Origin: Flavobacterium luteolum | Lineage (GTDB): Bacteria > Bacteroidota > Bacteroidia > Flavobacteriales > Flavobacteriaceae | Assembly (NCBI RefSeq): GCF_027111275.1 | Contig: NZ_CP114286.1 | Location: 2,542,001-2,606,000 of the forward strand | Length of the DNA stretch: 64,000 nt | Direction: 5' to 3' | Part shown: piece by piece, positions 18,304 to 27,364 of the stretch | Position numbering within the stretch: the first letter of the stretch is position 1 | Layout of the letters: the number at the start of each line of letters is the position of its first letter | Translations under genes and position numbers: made by a program | The notes under the pieces: generated by a model | What the model was told of the DNA's origin: nothing | What the model saw: only the letters and a program-made list of their open reading frames with translations | Database searches by the model: none

Positions 18304-19075
18304 TTAATTTCCAAGTATTAAGTTGCTGAATAGAGTGGTGAGCGGTCAAGTCAAATTGTACAGGAACAACCGAAATGTATCCGTTTGCCAAAGCCCATTC
18401 ATCGGTATCTTCGCCTTTATCTTCGTTTACAAATTTGCCCGCAAGCCAGTAATAATCTTTCCCAAATGGAGTTTGTCTTTTGTCAAACTTTTGTGCGTAA
18501 TACGCTTTCGCTTGACGGCAAACTTTAATGCCTTTAATTTCAGATTCTTTTAGTTTTGGAAAGTTGACGTTTAAAACTACTCCAGGAGGAAGTTTATTGG
18601 CCAAAGTTTCTAAAGTGATTTTTTTCACAAAAGACTTGATCGGTTCAAAATCAGCATTCCAATCAAAATCTAAAAGAGAAAAACCGATTGCCTGAATACC
18701 TTCAATTCCAGCTTCAACGGCCGCGCTCATGGTTCCAGAATAAATAACATTGATAGAAGAATTCGATCCGTGGTTGATTCCCGAAACGCATAAGTCAGGT
18801 TTGCGTTTCAAGATTTCATTTACTGCCAATTTTACACAATCTACAGGGGTTCCAGAGCAGCTGTACTCTGCAATTGTGTCATCGTCTTTTGAAATTTTAT
18901 CTATAAATAAAGTATTGTTGACTGTGATTGCGTGTCCCATGGCGCTTTGAGGTTTGTCTGGTGCAACAACAATGACATCGCCTATCGTTTCCATAATGCT
19001 AATAAGGGCTCTAATTCCAGGAGCCAAAATACCATCATCGTTAGTTACTAATATAAGTGGTTTCTCAGCTTTCAT
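18296..19075 (-). CDS. surE: 5'/3'-nucleotidase SurE
   Basis: 259 residues. SurE signatures: LVTNDDGILAPGI at residues 9-21 (metal-binding DD) and SGINHGSNSSINVIYSGTMS at about 98-117. The enzyme removes phosphate from nucleoside monophosphates and is a stationary-phase survival factor in E. coli. A -7 box (TAATTTTG, minus strand 19130-19123) lies 47 bases upstream, in the region shared with the divergent protease gene. Confidence 0.95.
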   Translation of the reverse strand: MKAEKPLILVTNDDGILAPGIRALISIMETIGDVIVVAPDKPQSAMGHAITVNNTLFIDKISKDDDTIAEYSCSGTPVDCVKLAVNEILKRKPDLCVSGINHGSNSSINVIYSGTMSAAVEAGIEGIQAIGFSLLDFDWNADFEPIKSFVKKITLETLANKLPPGVVLNVNFPKLKESEIKGIKVCRQAKAYYAQKFDKRQTPFGKDYYWLAGKFVNEDKGEDTDEWALANGYISVVPVQFDLTAHHSIQQLNTWKLND

Positions 19076-19122
19076 TTAATAAATATTTATGTGTAGTTTT
19101 AACAATTGTAAGATTTTAAGAA

Positions 19123-19130
19123 CAAAATTA
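19123..19130 (-). promoter_or_regulatory. -7 box upstream of surE
   Basis: TAATTTTG on the minus strand, a full match to the Bacteroidota -7 consensus. The nearest TTG is 24 bases further upstream, rather long. Confidence 0.35.
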
Positions 19131-19288
19131 ATCACAATTATTTGCGATAAGTCACAAATACTGTAAAATTTGTCAACTAAGGTAAAGAACTTTTTTACGA
19201 ATTAAACATTTTTATATCTTTAACAAAAAATTATCGAAGCGTTAGCTCTCGTGGCATAGTTTTTAACGTAACTTAGATAAAAAAATTG

Positions 19289-21472
19289 ATGAATGCTATT
19301 ATAAAGTTTATGAAAAGAAATTATAAGATACTCATAGCCGTATTGTGCTTATCGCTTACATTATTTGCATTTAAGATGAATGCCGATAGGACAATCGACC
19401 CAGATCCGAACAGAGACAAGACACTTTTAGAATTATTAGCATTTGTTATTGAAAAAGGACATTATAGTCCAGCAGAAATAAATGATGAGTTTTCAAAAGG
19501 TATTTTTAAGGATTATATTGATGCTTTAGACCCTTCAAAAAGGTTCTTTCTTCAGTCTGATATTGATGAGTTCAAACAGTATGAATTAATGTTGGATGAT
19601 CAGTTTTTGAATAAAGATATTACGTTTTTTAACCTTACTTATACAAGGTTAATGAAGCGTATGGAAGAAAGTAAAAAACGTTACAAAACGATTTTAAGTC
19701 AGCCATTTAACTATAATGTAGATGAGACTTTTGATGCGGATTATGAGAAAATCCCGTATGCAAAGAACTTAAATGAGATTAATGAAAGATGGAGAAAACA
19801 GATTAAATTATCTACTCTTTCTTCTTTAGTTACAAAACAAAAAATTGAAGAAGAAAAGAAGAAAAAAGATCCAGCTTACAAAGAAAAATCTTTTGAAACT
19901 TTAGAAAAAGAAACTCGTGAAAGTTCTTTAAAATCTCTAGATGATAATTTTAGCGTAATTAAAGATTTGAATAGAGACTACTGGTTTTCTGTGTATTTGA
20001 ACTCTATCATGGCTCGTTTTGATCCACACACAAGTTATTTTGCACCAGAAGAAAAAGATCGTTTTGATGTAAATATCAGTGGAAAACTTGAAGGTATCGG
20101 AGCTCGTTTGACTAAGAAAAACGATTTTACTCAAATTGATGAATTAATTTCTGGAGGTCCAGCTTGGAAAGGAAAACAGCTTGAAGCTGGAGATTTAATC
20201 TTAAAAGTAGCTCAAGGAAACGAAGAGCCGGTTGATGTTGTTGGAATGCGCTTGGATGATGTTGTGAAAAAAATTAAAGGTCACAAAGGAACCGAAGTAA
20301 AACTGACAGTTAAAAAAGTAGATGGTTCTATCAAAGTAATTTCTATCATTCGTGATGTTGTAGAAATTGAAGAAACATACGCTAAATCTAGTGTTGTTGA
20401 GAAAAATGGCTTGAAATACGGAGTAATTTATCTTCCTAAGTTCTATATCGATTTTGAAAATAAAGACGGACGTGATGCAGGAAAAGATATTGCTCGCGAA
20501 GTAGAAAGATTGAAACAAGCAAACGTTAACGGTATTGTTTTGGACGTTCGTGATGATGGTGGAGGATCTCTTTCTACAGTGGTTGATATTGCAGGTTTAT
20601 TTATCGAAGACGGACCAATCGTTCAGGTAAAATCTGCTGGTAAAAAGAAAGAAGTTTTATACGATAAAGACAAAAAAATCGAGTGGGATGGTCCATTGGT
20701 TATTATGGTAAACAGTTTTTCTGCTTCGGCATCTGAGATTTTAGCAGCGGCAATTCAGGATTACAAACGTGGTGTAATTATCGGAAGTAAACAGACTTAC
20801 GGAAAAGGAACTGTTCAAAATGTATTAGATTTAAATCAATTTGTGCGTAACGCAAATTATGGAGATCTTGGTGCATTGAAAATTACAGGACAGAAGTTTT
20901 ACAGAATAAACGGTGGTTCTACTCAGCTTGAAGGAGTTCATAGTGATGTTGTAATGCCAGATCGTTATGCTTACCTTAAAATGGGCGAGAGAGATATTGA
21001 TAATGCAATGCCTTGGGATAAAATTGATCCAGCCGATTACAGCACATGGACGTCTAATGAAAATTTTTCTAAAGCAATCAATAACAGTAGAAACAGAATT
21101 GCACAAAATCCTCAGTTTAAATTAATTGATGATAATGCAAAATGGATTGATGTTAAAAATAAAGAAAACGTTTATAGCTTGAATATTAAGAGTTTCAAAG
21201 AGACTCAGGAACAAGTTGAAAACGAAGGAAAAAAATATAAGCCAATTTCTGATTACAAAAACGATCTGATTTTTACATCACTTCCTTATGAAGAAGAAGA
21301 AATGAAAGCTGATGCTTCTTTAAAAGAAAAAAGAGACGCATGGCACCAAGCATTATCTAAAGATGTTTATGTAGAAGAAGCTTTAAATGTATTAGATGAT
21401 TTGCAAACAAAAAGTTTGGTAAAAACTACAGTTAATCCTAAAATGAAAAAGGATAAACTAGTGAAGTCTTAA
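19289..21472 (+). CDS. carboxy-terminal (tail-specific) processing peptidase, Prc type
   Basis: 727 residues from ATG 19289. A hydrophobic N-terminal segment (YKILIAVLCLSLTLFAF) exports it. An N-terminal helical region precedes a PDZ domain (about 245-335), the S41 domain (about 340-560) and a C-terminal DUF3340-like region. The catalytic Ser-Lys dyad is S480 (FSASASE) and K506 (TYGKGT), spaced as in E. coli Prc. It degrades or trims periplasmic proteins from the C-terminus. Divergent from surE, with a strong terminator after it. Confidence 0.94.
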   Translation: MNAIIKFMKRNYKILIAVLCLSLTLFAFKMNADRTIDPDPNRDKTLLELLAFVIEKGHYSPAEINDEFSKGIFKDYIDALDPSKRFFLQSDIDEFKQYELMLDDQFLNKDITFFNLTYTRLMKRMEESKKRYKTILSQPFNYNVDETFDADYEKIPYAKNLNEINERWRKQIKLSTLSSLVTKQKIEEEKKKKDPAYKEKSFETLEKETRESSLKSLDDNFSVIKDLNRDYWFSVYLNSIMARFDPHTSYFAPEEKDRFDVNISGKLEGIGARLTKKNDFTQIDELISGGPAWKGKQLEAGDLILKVAQGNEEPVDVVGMRLDDVVKKIKGHKGTEVKLTVKKVDGSIKVISIIRDVVEIEETYAKSSVVEKNGLKYGVIYLPKFYIDFENKDGRDAGKDIAREVERLKQANVNGIVLDVRDDGGGSLSTVVDIAGLFIEDGPIVQVKSAGKKKEVLYDKDKKIEWDGPLVIMVNSFSASASEILAAAIQDYKRGVIIGSKQTYGKGTVQNVLDLNQFVRNANYGDLGALKITGQKFYRINGGSTQLEGVHSDVVMPDRYAYLKMGERDIDNAMPWDKIDPADYSTWTSNENFSKAINNSRNRIAQNPQFKLIDDNAKWIDVKNKENVYSLNIKSFKETQEQVENEGKKYKPISDYKNDLIFTSLPYEEEEMKADASLKEKRDAWHQALSKDVYVEEALNVLDDLQTKSLVKTTVNPKMKKDKLVKS

Positions 21473-21495
21473 GTTCGAGAAGAATTTAATTTGTT

Positions 21496-21537
21496 AAAAA
21501 CGCTCTATAAATTTTGAATTTATGGAGCGTTTTTTTG
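21496..21537 (+). terminator. terminator of the Prc-type protease gene
   Basis: An 18-bp stem with one G-T pair (21496-21513 with 21517-21535; core AACGCTC / GAGCGTT), a TTG loop and a T-run. Confidence 0.9.
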
Positions 21538-21562
21538 TAAGTTCGCTTTTAAAAATAGAAAT

Positions 21563-22348
21563 ATGAAAGGTTGTGTAGGTTTGATTTTGCTAAGTTTTGC
21601 ATTGTTATCATGTAAAAAAGAAAATACGCAAATTAAGGAAGAGATAAATGGTAATGAAGTGGTTTCTTTTAAAGGAAATTCTACTCACAAAGATTCTTTG
21701 TACACAGTTGCTTATCTCCCGATTTCGACAACCAAACAGATTGTAAAGCACCAATATTACACGCTTTCTTATAATGAAAAATTTGAACAGGCAGAATGGG
21801 TGGCTTACGAATTGAAAAAGGAGTATTTAAAAAACAGTGATTACAAAAGACCTTATTTTATAGAAGATCCAAAAGTAACAACAGGTTCGGCTGATTGGAG
21901 AAATTATAAAAAATCAGGCTACGATAAAGGCCATCTTTGTCCTGCTGGTGATATGGAGTTCAATAAAGATGCATATAATGATACTTTTTATACGTCGAAT
22001 ATTTCTCCACAGAAAAAAGAATTTAATGCAGGAATTTGGAATAGAATCGAGCAGAAAACTCGCTATTGGGCAGGAAAATATGATGATATTTATGTCGTAA
22101 CTGGCGGAATTGCTAAAGATTCGGATAAAAAAATTGGAACAGAGAAAGTTGCGGTTCCTAAATATTTTTATAAAATTGTTTTAGCTAAATCAGGAAAAGA
22201 CCATAAGGCAATTGCTTTCTTAGTGCCAAATGAAAAAAGTGATAAATCCATTTATGATTTTGTTGTTCCAATCGAAACTTTAGAAAAAATGACTGGAATT
22301 GATTTCTTTCCAAATCTTAAAAACTTAAAAAGCAGTATAGATTTTTAA
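21563..22348 (+). CDS. lipoprotein DNA/RNA non-specific endonuclease (NucA type)
   Basis: 261 residues with a lipoprotein signal (lipid Cys 17 in FALLSC). The nuclease motif is YDKGHLCPAGD, with catalytic H124; the usual Arg of DRGH is a Lys here. The metal site N155 and the helix NAGIWNRIE (N160, E163) follow. Such beta-beta-alpha-metal nucleases degrade any DNA or RNA. Its anchoring outside the cytoplasm suggests nucleotide scavenging. It stands alone between the protease terminator and the glutaminase gene. Confidence 0.92.
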   Translation: MKGCVGLILLSFALLSCKKENTQIKEEINGNEVVSFKGNSTHKDSLYTVAYLPISTTKQIVKHQYYTLSYNEKFEQAEWVAYELKKEYLKNSDYKRPYFIEDPKVTTGSADWRNYKKSGYDKGHLCPAGDMEFNKDAYNDTFYTSNISPQKKEFNAGIWNRIEQKTRYWAGKYDDIYVVTGGIAKDSDKKIGTEKVAVPKYFYKIVLAKSGKDHKAIAFLVPNEKSDKSIYDFVVPIETLEKMTGIDFFPNLKNLKSSIDF

Positions 22349-22406
22349 TTAAATACTGTTTACCTATAATTAATCTAGAATAGAAATAAGAATGCCTTTT
22401 TTTAAA

Positions 22407-23417
22407 ATGAACAAGCAATTGATTTTTGCTGGTTTAATGATTGCTTTTATCATAAACCACGGCTATAGCCAAACAATACTGAATAAACAAAATATAGAAA
22501 ATACGCTTAACGACGCCTTTAATAAATTTAAAGATTTAAAAGAAGGAAAAAATGCTGATTATATTAAAGAATTAGCTAATGTTGATCCTAATATTTTTGG
22601 TATTGCAATTGTTACTGCAGAGGGAGTCGTATATACAAAAGGGGATATAACATCGATGGTTTCAATTCAAAGTATATCGAAAGTATTTACGATGGCAAAA
22701 GTAATTGAACAAGAAGGTCCACAGTTTTTGCAAGACAAAGTAGGCGTAAATGCCACTGGATTGCCATTTAATTCTATTGTTGCAGTAGAAATGCATAAAG
22801 GCGATAAAATAAATCCTCTCGTAAATCCTGGAGCGATTGCAACTACAAGTCTTATTCGAGGTAATGATTCTGTAGCAAAATGGAAAGAAATCCAGAAAGT
22901 TCAGAGCGACTTTGCTGGAAGGCAGCTTTCTATGAATCGTCCTGTTTATATAAGTGAAGCTGGTGATAATTTGAGAAATCAAGCTATTGCACATTTGTTA
23001 TTGGCTTATAATAGAATGTATTTTGATCCAGTACAAGCAACAGACATTTATACTAAACAATGTGCATTGAATGTAAATGTAAAAGATCTTGCTACAATGG
23101 CGGCCACATTGGCAAATGGAGGCGTTAATCCTGTTACAAAGAATAAGGTGGTTAGTCAGGCAACTGTAATGTATACTTTACCTGTAATGGCAACTGCAGG
23201 TCTTTATGATAATTCTGGAATTTGGCTTTTTAATTCGGGACTTCCAGCAAAAAGTGGTGTAGGAGGAGGAATGCTGGCGATATGTCCTGGTAAATTTGGA
23301 ATTGCTGTTATTTCGCCGCCATTAGATGAATCTGGAAATAGTTTGAAAGCTCAGAAAGTGATCCAATATGTTGTGGAAAAACTTAAAGTGAATCCTTATT
23401 GGATTGAACCTAAGTAG
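22407..23417 (+). CDS. glsA: glutaminase A with signal peptide
   Basis: 336 residues from ATG 22407, chosen because it gives a clean signal peptide (MNKQLIFAGLMIAFIINHGYSQ); an ATG 5 codons upstream is also possible. The serine-dependent glutaminase fold is shown by SIQSISKVF (S89xxK92), NPLVNPGAIATTSL and KSGVGGGMLAICPG. It converts glutamine to glutamate and ammonia. Export is unusual, as the E. coli homologues are cytoplasmic. Confidence 0.93.
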   Translation: MNKQLIFAGLMIAFIINHGYSQTILNKQNIENTLNDAFNKFKDLKEGKNADYIKELANVDPNIFGIAIVTAEGVVYTKGDITSMVSIQSISKVFTMAKVIEQEGPQFLQDKVGVNATGLPFNSIVAVEMHKGDKINPLVNPGAIATTSLIRGNDSVAKWKEIQKVQSDFAGRQLSMNRPVYISEAGDNLRNQAIAHLLLAYNRMYFDPVQATDIYTKQCALNVNVKDLATMAATLANGGVNPVTKNKVVSQATVMYTLPVMATAGLYDNSGIWLFNSGLPAKSGVGGGMLAICPGKFGIAVISPPLDESGNSLKAQKVIQYVVEKLKVNPYWIEPK

Positions 23418-23433
23418 GTTTTATATAATAAAA

Positions 23434-23465
23434 AAAAGTCCAAAAATTATTTTGGACTTTTTTTT
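23434..23465. terminator. bidirectional terminator between glsA and rpe
   Basis: A perfect 12-bp stem (23434-23445 with 23450-23461; core GTCC / GGAC) flanked by A-run and T-run, so it can stop both converging genes. Confidence 0.88.
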
Positions 23466-23477
23466 GCTTTATAAAAT

Positions 23478-24140
23478 TTAAAAAGTAGTAAGGCTTTTTA
23501 AATCTGCTATGGTTTCTGTTGGATTTTCAGCTTTAAAAACAAAACTTCCAGCAACTAAAACATCTGCTCCAGCTTCGACTAATTGTTTTGCATTTTTGCT
23601 GGTTACACCGCCGTCAATTTCGATTAATGTTGAAGCGTTTTTACGAGTAATAAGTGCTTTTAGTTTCTTTACCTTATCATAAGTGTTTTCGATGAACGAT
23701 TGTCCTCCAAATCCTGGATTTACGCTCATTATGCAAACCACATCGATGTCGTTGATGATATCCTCTAATAAGTCAACATTTGTATGCGGATTCATAGCTA
23801 CACCTGCTTTCATTCCTTCAGCTTTAATTGCTTGTAGTGTTCTGTGTAAGTGCGTGCATGCTTCATAATGTACAGTCAATCCATTTGCTCCTAAATCAGC
23901 AAAAGTTTTAATGTATCGGTCTGGATCGACAATCATTAAATGTACATCGATATATTTTTTGGCATGTTTTGAAATTGCTTCTAAAACTGGCATTCCGAAT
24001 GAGATGTTTGGAACGAAAACGCCATCCATAATATCGATATGAAACCAATCTGCCTGACTGTTGTTAAGCATTTCTGAATCGCGCTGTAAATTACCAAAAT
24101 CGGCAGCAAGAACTGAAGGAGCAATAAGTGTATTTTTCAT
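23478..24140 (-). CDS. rpe: ribulose-phosphate 3-epimerase
   Basis: 220 residues, a TIM barrel. IAPSVLAADFGNL at the N-terminus, DWFHIDIMDGVFVPNISFG (metal ligands H34 and D36), VHLMI (H66) and IEIDGGVTSKNA (catalytic Asp) are family hallmarks. It interconverts ribulose-5-phosphate and xylulose-5-phosphate in the pentose phosphate pathway. A TATCTTTG -7 box lies 18 bases upstream. It converges on glsA. Confidence 0.96.
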   Translation of the reverse strand: MKNTLIAPSVLAADFGNLQRDSEMLNNSQADWFHIDIMDGVFVPNISFGMPVLEAISKHAKKYIDVHLMIVDPDRYIKTFADLGANGLTVHYEACTHLHRTLQAIKAEGMKAGVAMNPHTNVDLLEDIINDIDVVCIMSVNPGFGGQSFIENTYDKVKKLKALITRKNASTLIEIDGGVTSKNAKQLVEAGADVLVAGSFVFKAENPTETIADLKSLTTF

Positions 24141-24157
24141 TGTGTGTTGTTTTATTG

Positions 24158-24165
24158 CAAAGATA
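24158..24165 (-). promoter_or_regulatory. -7 box of rpe
   Basis: TATCTTTG on the minus strand (full consensus), 17 bases before the rpe start; no -33 TTG at the usual distance. Confidence 0.35.
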
Positions 24166-24194
24166 AAGTTTTTTATACTGTTGATTATAATTTA

Positions 24195-24352
24195 ACCGCA
24201 AAGCACGCTAAGAATTACGCAAAGTGCACTAAGTTTTTTTGCCACAGATGAAAGGGATTAAAATGATTTTATAATCTGTGTAAATCCTTTAATCTGTGGC
24301 TATTTCTTTTTTTCTTTGTGAACTTTGCGTAATTCTTAGCGTGCTTTGCGGT
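24195..24352. repeat. 158-bp palindromic intergenic repeat
   Basis: Outer arms 24195-24225 and 24322-24352 are a perfect 31-bp inverted repeat (starting ACCGCAAAGCACGCTAAG). Inside, 24241-24259 and 24283-24300 form a second inverted repeat built on GCCACAGAT / ATCTGTGGC with one or two changes. Loop about 24 bases. Transcribed from either side it would fold into one long two-tier hairpin. Palindromes of this kind recur between genes in flavobacterial genomes. With the next items it fills the gap between rpe and rpoD. Confidence 0.88.
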
Positions 24353-24372
24353 AAAAAAACTTTAAAAATAAA

Positions 24373-24397
24373 AAACTCCGGTAATCAGCCGGAGTTT
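24373..24397 (-). terminator. terminator downstream of rpoD
   Basis: AAACTCCGG (24373-24381) pairs with CCGGAGTTT (24389-24397). On the minus strand the stem is followed by T-rich sequence, so it fits rpoD, which ends at 24518. Confidence 0.75.
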
Positions 24398-24451
24398 CAA
24401 TCATCAATCAAAAAACGAACAGTCAATCAAACTGTTGTTTGCGGTACAAAG

Positions 24452-24507
24452 GTTTCAAGTTTTATGTTTCAAGTTACAAAAGCAACCTGAAACTTTAAAC
24501 CTGAAAC
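24452..24507. repeat. inverted repeat made of doubled 10-mers
   Basis: GTTTCAAGTT occurs at 24452-24461 and 24466-24475; its near-complement AACCTGAAAC occurs at 24484-24493 and 24498-24507. The whole forms an imperfect palindrome between rpoD and its terminator. Confidence 0.7.
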
Positions 24508-24517
24508 AAATATTGTC

Positions 24518-25381
24518 TTATCCTAAGTAAGTTTTAAGGATTTTACTTCTAGAAGTGTGTTTCAATCTACGGATTGCTTTTTCTTTAATCTGACGAACAC
24601 GCTCACGAGTAAGGTCGAAAGTTTCTCCAATTTCTTCAAGAGTCATTGGGTGCTGATCGCCAAGTCCAAAATACAAACGAACAACATCTGCCTCTCTTGG
24701 AGTTAATGTTTCTAAAGAACGTTCGATTTCAGTACGAAGAGATTCGTGAATTAATTCTCTATCAGGATTTGGAGATTCACCAGAACGTAATACGTCATAA
24801 AGGTTAGAATCTTCTCCTTCAACAAGAGGAGCATCCATAGATAGGTGACGTCCAGAGTTTTTCATAGACTCTTTTACGTCGTTTACAGTCATGTCAAGTT
24901 CTTTTGCAATTTCTTCAGCAGAAGGTGGACGCTCGTTAGATTGCTCTAATAAAGCATACATTTTGTTGATTTTATTGATAGAACCAATTTTATTTAATGG
25001 CAAACGTACAATACGAGACTGTTCAGCTAGAGCTTGAAGAATCGATTGACGAATCCACCATACAGCGTAAGAAATGAATTTGAAACCACGAGTTTCATCA
25101 AAACGTTGAGCCGCTTTAATTAAACCTAAGTTTCCCTCATTAATTAAGTCAGGAAGAGTTAATCCTTGGTTTTGATATTGTTTAGCCACAGATACTACGA
25201 AACGTAGGTTGGCTTTTGTTAGTTTTTCTAAAGCTCTTTGATCACCAGCCTTTATTCTTTGTGCTAATTCTACCTCTTCATCAGCGGTAATTAGGTCAAC
25301 TTTTCCAATTTCTTGTAGATATTTATCTAACGATGCAGTTTCACGATTAGTTACCTGCTTGGTGATTTTAAGTTGTCTCAT
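24518..25381 (-). CDS. rpoD: primary RNA polymerase sigma factor RpoD (sigma-70, short Bacteroidota form)
   Basis: 287 residues: region 1.2 ([15 protein letters not shown]), region 2 ([40 protein letters not shown]), region 3 and region 4 with the helix-turn-helix [19 protein letters not shown]. Region 1.1 and the large non-conserved insert of proteobacterial sigma-70 are absent, as is typical of Bacteroidota. It reads the TTG / TAnnTTTG promoters found throughout this window. Strong terminator downstream. Confidence 0.96.
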   Translation of the reverse strand: MRQLKITKQVTNRETASLDKYLQEIGKVDLITADEEVELAQRIKAGDQRALEKLTKANLRFVVSVAKQYQNQGLTLPDLINEGNLGLIKAAQRFDETRGFKFISYAVWWIRQSILQALAEQSRIVRLPLNKIGSINKINKMYALLEQSNERPPSAEEIAKELDMTVNDVKESMKNSGRHLSMDAPLVEGEDSNLYDVLRSGESPNPDRELIHESLRTEIERSLETLTPREADVVRLYFGLGDQHPMTLEEIGETFDLTRERVRQIKEKAIRRLKHTSRSKILKTYLG

Positions 25382-25499
25382 GTTGTTGTCTCCCTATTTT
25401 TTAAGTGTACAAATGGTTATACGTAAGGAGTATCGAAAAAGTTACAAAAAAATTATCTTATTTTTTTTAAAATTAAAAATTTTAATTGTCTGAAATTAC

Positions 25500-25533
25500 A
25501 AAAGCCTTGATTTACAATGCAATCAAGGCTTTT
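25500..25533 (-). terminator. terminator of the left DUF4249/TonB-receptor operon
   Basis: A perfect 13-bp stem: AAAAGCCTTGATT (25500-25512) with AATCAAGGCTTTT (25521-25533). It lies just past the end of the operon's last gene (25557). Confidence 0.8.
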
Positions 25534-25556
25534 ATTTATTTGTTTTTTTACGGTAA

Positions 25557-27347
25557 TTATTTTACTGTAATATTTTTAGAAACGTAAACTGGGTGTCCAT
25601 TTTCAGTAAAACCTTCTAGAACGACCTCAAAATTTCCTTTAATATCAGAAGTGTAAAATGACAAATTTTCTTCTTTTGTATTTAGATTAATATCTGGCTT
25701 CCATAATAATTGATATCTGTAATCAGGAATTCTCTGTAATTTATTTCCTGATGAATAGTCAGGATTATTATAAACTTTTTCAGGATTAGGACGCTGAAGT
25801 TCCATTGTTTTTAGATACTTCTTCGCATAATTCTCTGAAAATTCATTGTTTTTGGTTTCGAAACTAATTAATCCGCCATATAAATTTGGACCATATACAT
25901 AAGGTTCTGTAATTAAACTAACCTTATTGACATTTGCCATGTTGTACTCAAAAAGATCACTTGGATCTTGAATTAAAAGCCCGTCAACAAGTACCAATGG
26001 TGGTCCAAAAATTTGTAAATCTTTTTGATTGTTTCTTATAAAGAGCTGATATTTTCCGTTGTTTTTTCTATAATAAAGTTCTACAATAATCTCTACTATG
26101 TTTTCTTTTAAAGTTGGAAATCGGGTATAATCATCTAAAACATATGATTTTTCGATTGTAGTAAAAAAAGGATTCATAACAGCCTCTGTAACCAAACTGT
26201 CTTTCTTGATTTGATAATAGGCATTTTGAATTTGACTTGCTGTTGATCTTTCTTCAATGTCATTTTTTAATTCTGGCGATAAATTTAGTTTTGATGAAAA
26301 CTGTAATGAAGAAGCGTCAAATTTTGGAAACGGATCTAGATTGATAGTATAATCGTTTCGGTTTTCATCAAGTACCTGTAAAATTGCATTTGGAAAATTA
26401 GGAAATTGATCCAGTAAAAATGCAAATTTTCCCTGAGCATTTGTTTTTACAATTTTTAAAACATATTCCTTACCTGGCAGCGATAACGCAATCGATTTGT
26501 TGGCTACGTTTTGATTAGTACTTGAAGTTAGATTTCCAGTAATTAATTCTGATCTAATTTCTGGAATATAATTAAAACTGTTTGGAGTATTAACATAGTT
26601 TTCAGCAGTTTTTTTTGCAAACTCTGATGGACTTAATTGTTTTAATGTCGGAATTTGGTCTGTTTTTCTTATCGAAACAGAATAATTCCCTTTTTCAATT
26701 GTTTCAGTTAGATGCTTTAATTTTAAGTCTACCTTTTCTCTTGTATAATAGCTTTCTTTGTCAAATAATAAATCGATTCTTTTATCATTTTCAGAGTTTG
26801 AATTTGTGGTTTGGATTACTGTATTCGATTTTCCAGGATTGGCTATGTCAAATGTAATATTGTCATTTGGTTCTTGAGTTTGAAATGGGTTAATAATAAA
26901 AATATCAATTTCATATTTTTGAGAATTAACATTATTGAGCATCCATTTTGTATATGCTACAATTTTATAATTCCCTGTTTTTAAGGTTGTAGGTATAAAA
27001 TAATCTCCAGTTCCAATTCCTTTATCAAGGTATATTTTGTTTTTTTGGAGTGGTTTTTTTTCACTGTCAATCAATTCAACATAAGCAATTTTGCTTATTT
27101 GGCTAGTTTTATTATTTAATGGATTTAGACAGTATAACTTGAAATATAATGTCTCGCCAGTCAAAAAAGTTGTTGTATTTGAATGGATAAAAATAGTTTC
27201 CTGATCGGTAATATTTGGTAATGAATTTTTGTTTTGCAAACTCTGGGCGCAAGCAAATTCGATTTGAATAAACAAAAACATCAAAAACAGTAATTGTTTG
27301 ATTCTAATTGAAAAATTATTCGGGTTATGTATAGAAAAGTGTTTCAT
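25557..27347 (-). CDS. exported MG2-like / TonB-plug-like protein (left copy)
   Basis: 596 residues, signal peptide ending at FACAQ (about residue 35). Residues about 50-150 resemble an alpha-2-macroglobulin MG2 domain (TGETLYFKLYCLNPL, GIGTGDYFIPTTLKTGNYKI, AYTKWMLN). Residues about 445-500 resemble the plug of TonB receptors (LVLVDGLLIQDPSDL, YGPNLYGGLISFET), but no beta-barrel follows; the end is a short beta-rich segment. Last gene of the left operon, 17 bases after a DUF4249 gene. About half of it matches the gene at 33628. Function unknown. Confidence 0.8.
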   Translation of the reverse strand: MKHFSIHNPNNFSIRIKQLLFLMFLFIQIEFACAQSLQNKNSLPNITDQETIFIHSNTTTFLTGETLYFKLYCLNPLNNKTSQISKIAYVELIDSEKKPLQKNKIYLDKGIGTGDYFIPTTLKTGNYKIVAYTKWMLNNVNSQKYEIDIFIINPFQTQEPNDNITFDIANPGKSNTVIQTTNSNSENDKRIDLLFDKESYYTREKVDLKLKHLTETIEKGNYSVSIRKTDQIPTLKQLSPSEFAKKTAENYVNTPNSFNYIPEIRSELITGNLTSSTNQNVANKSIALSLPGKEYVLKIVKTNAQGKFAFLLDQFPNFPNAILQVLDENRNDYTINLDPFPKFDASSLQFSSKLNLSPELKNDIEERSTASQIQNAYYQIKKDSLVTEAVMNPFFTTIEKSYVLDDYTRFPTLKENIVEIIVELYYRKNNGKYQLFIRNNQKDLQIFGPPLVLVDGLLIQDPSDLFEYNMANVNKVSLITEPYVYGPNLYGGLISFETKNNEFSENYAKKYLKTMELQRPNPEKVYNNPDYSSGNKLQRIPDYRYQLLWKPDINLNTKEENLSFYTSDIKGNFEVVLEGFTENGHPVYVSKNITVK

Positions 27348-27364
27348 GAGATTTTAAAATTGTA

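Noticed and set aside
24195..24352. CRISPR-like array
   Set aside because: The repeats are inverted, not regularly spaced direct repeats with unique spacers, and no cas genes are present.
24296..24490. Open frame of 64 codons across the repeats between rpe and rpoD
   Set aside because: It is made of the palindromic repeat, the rpoD terminator and the 10-mer repeat; its sequence is low in complexity and not protein-like.
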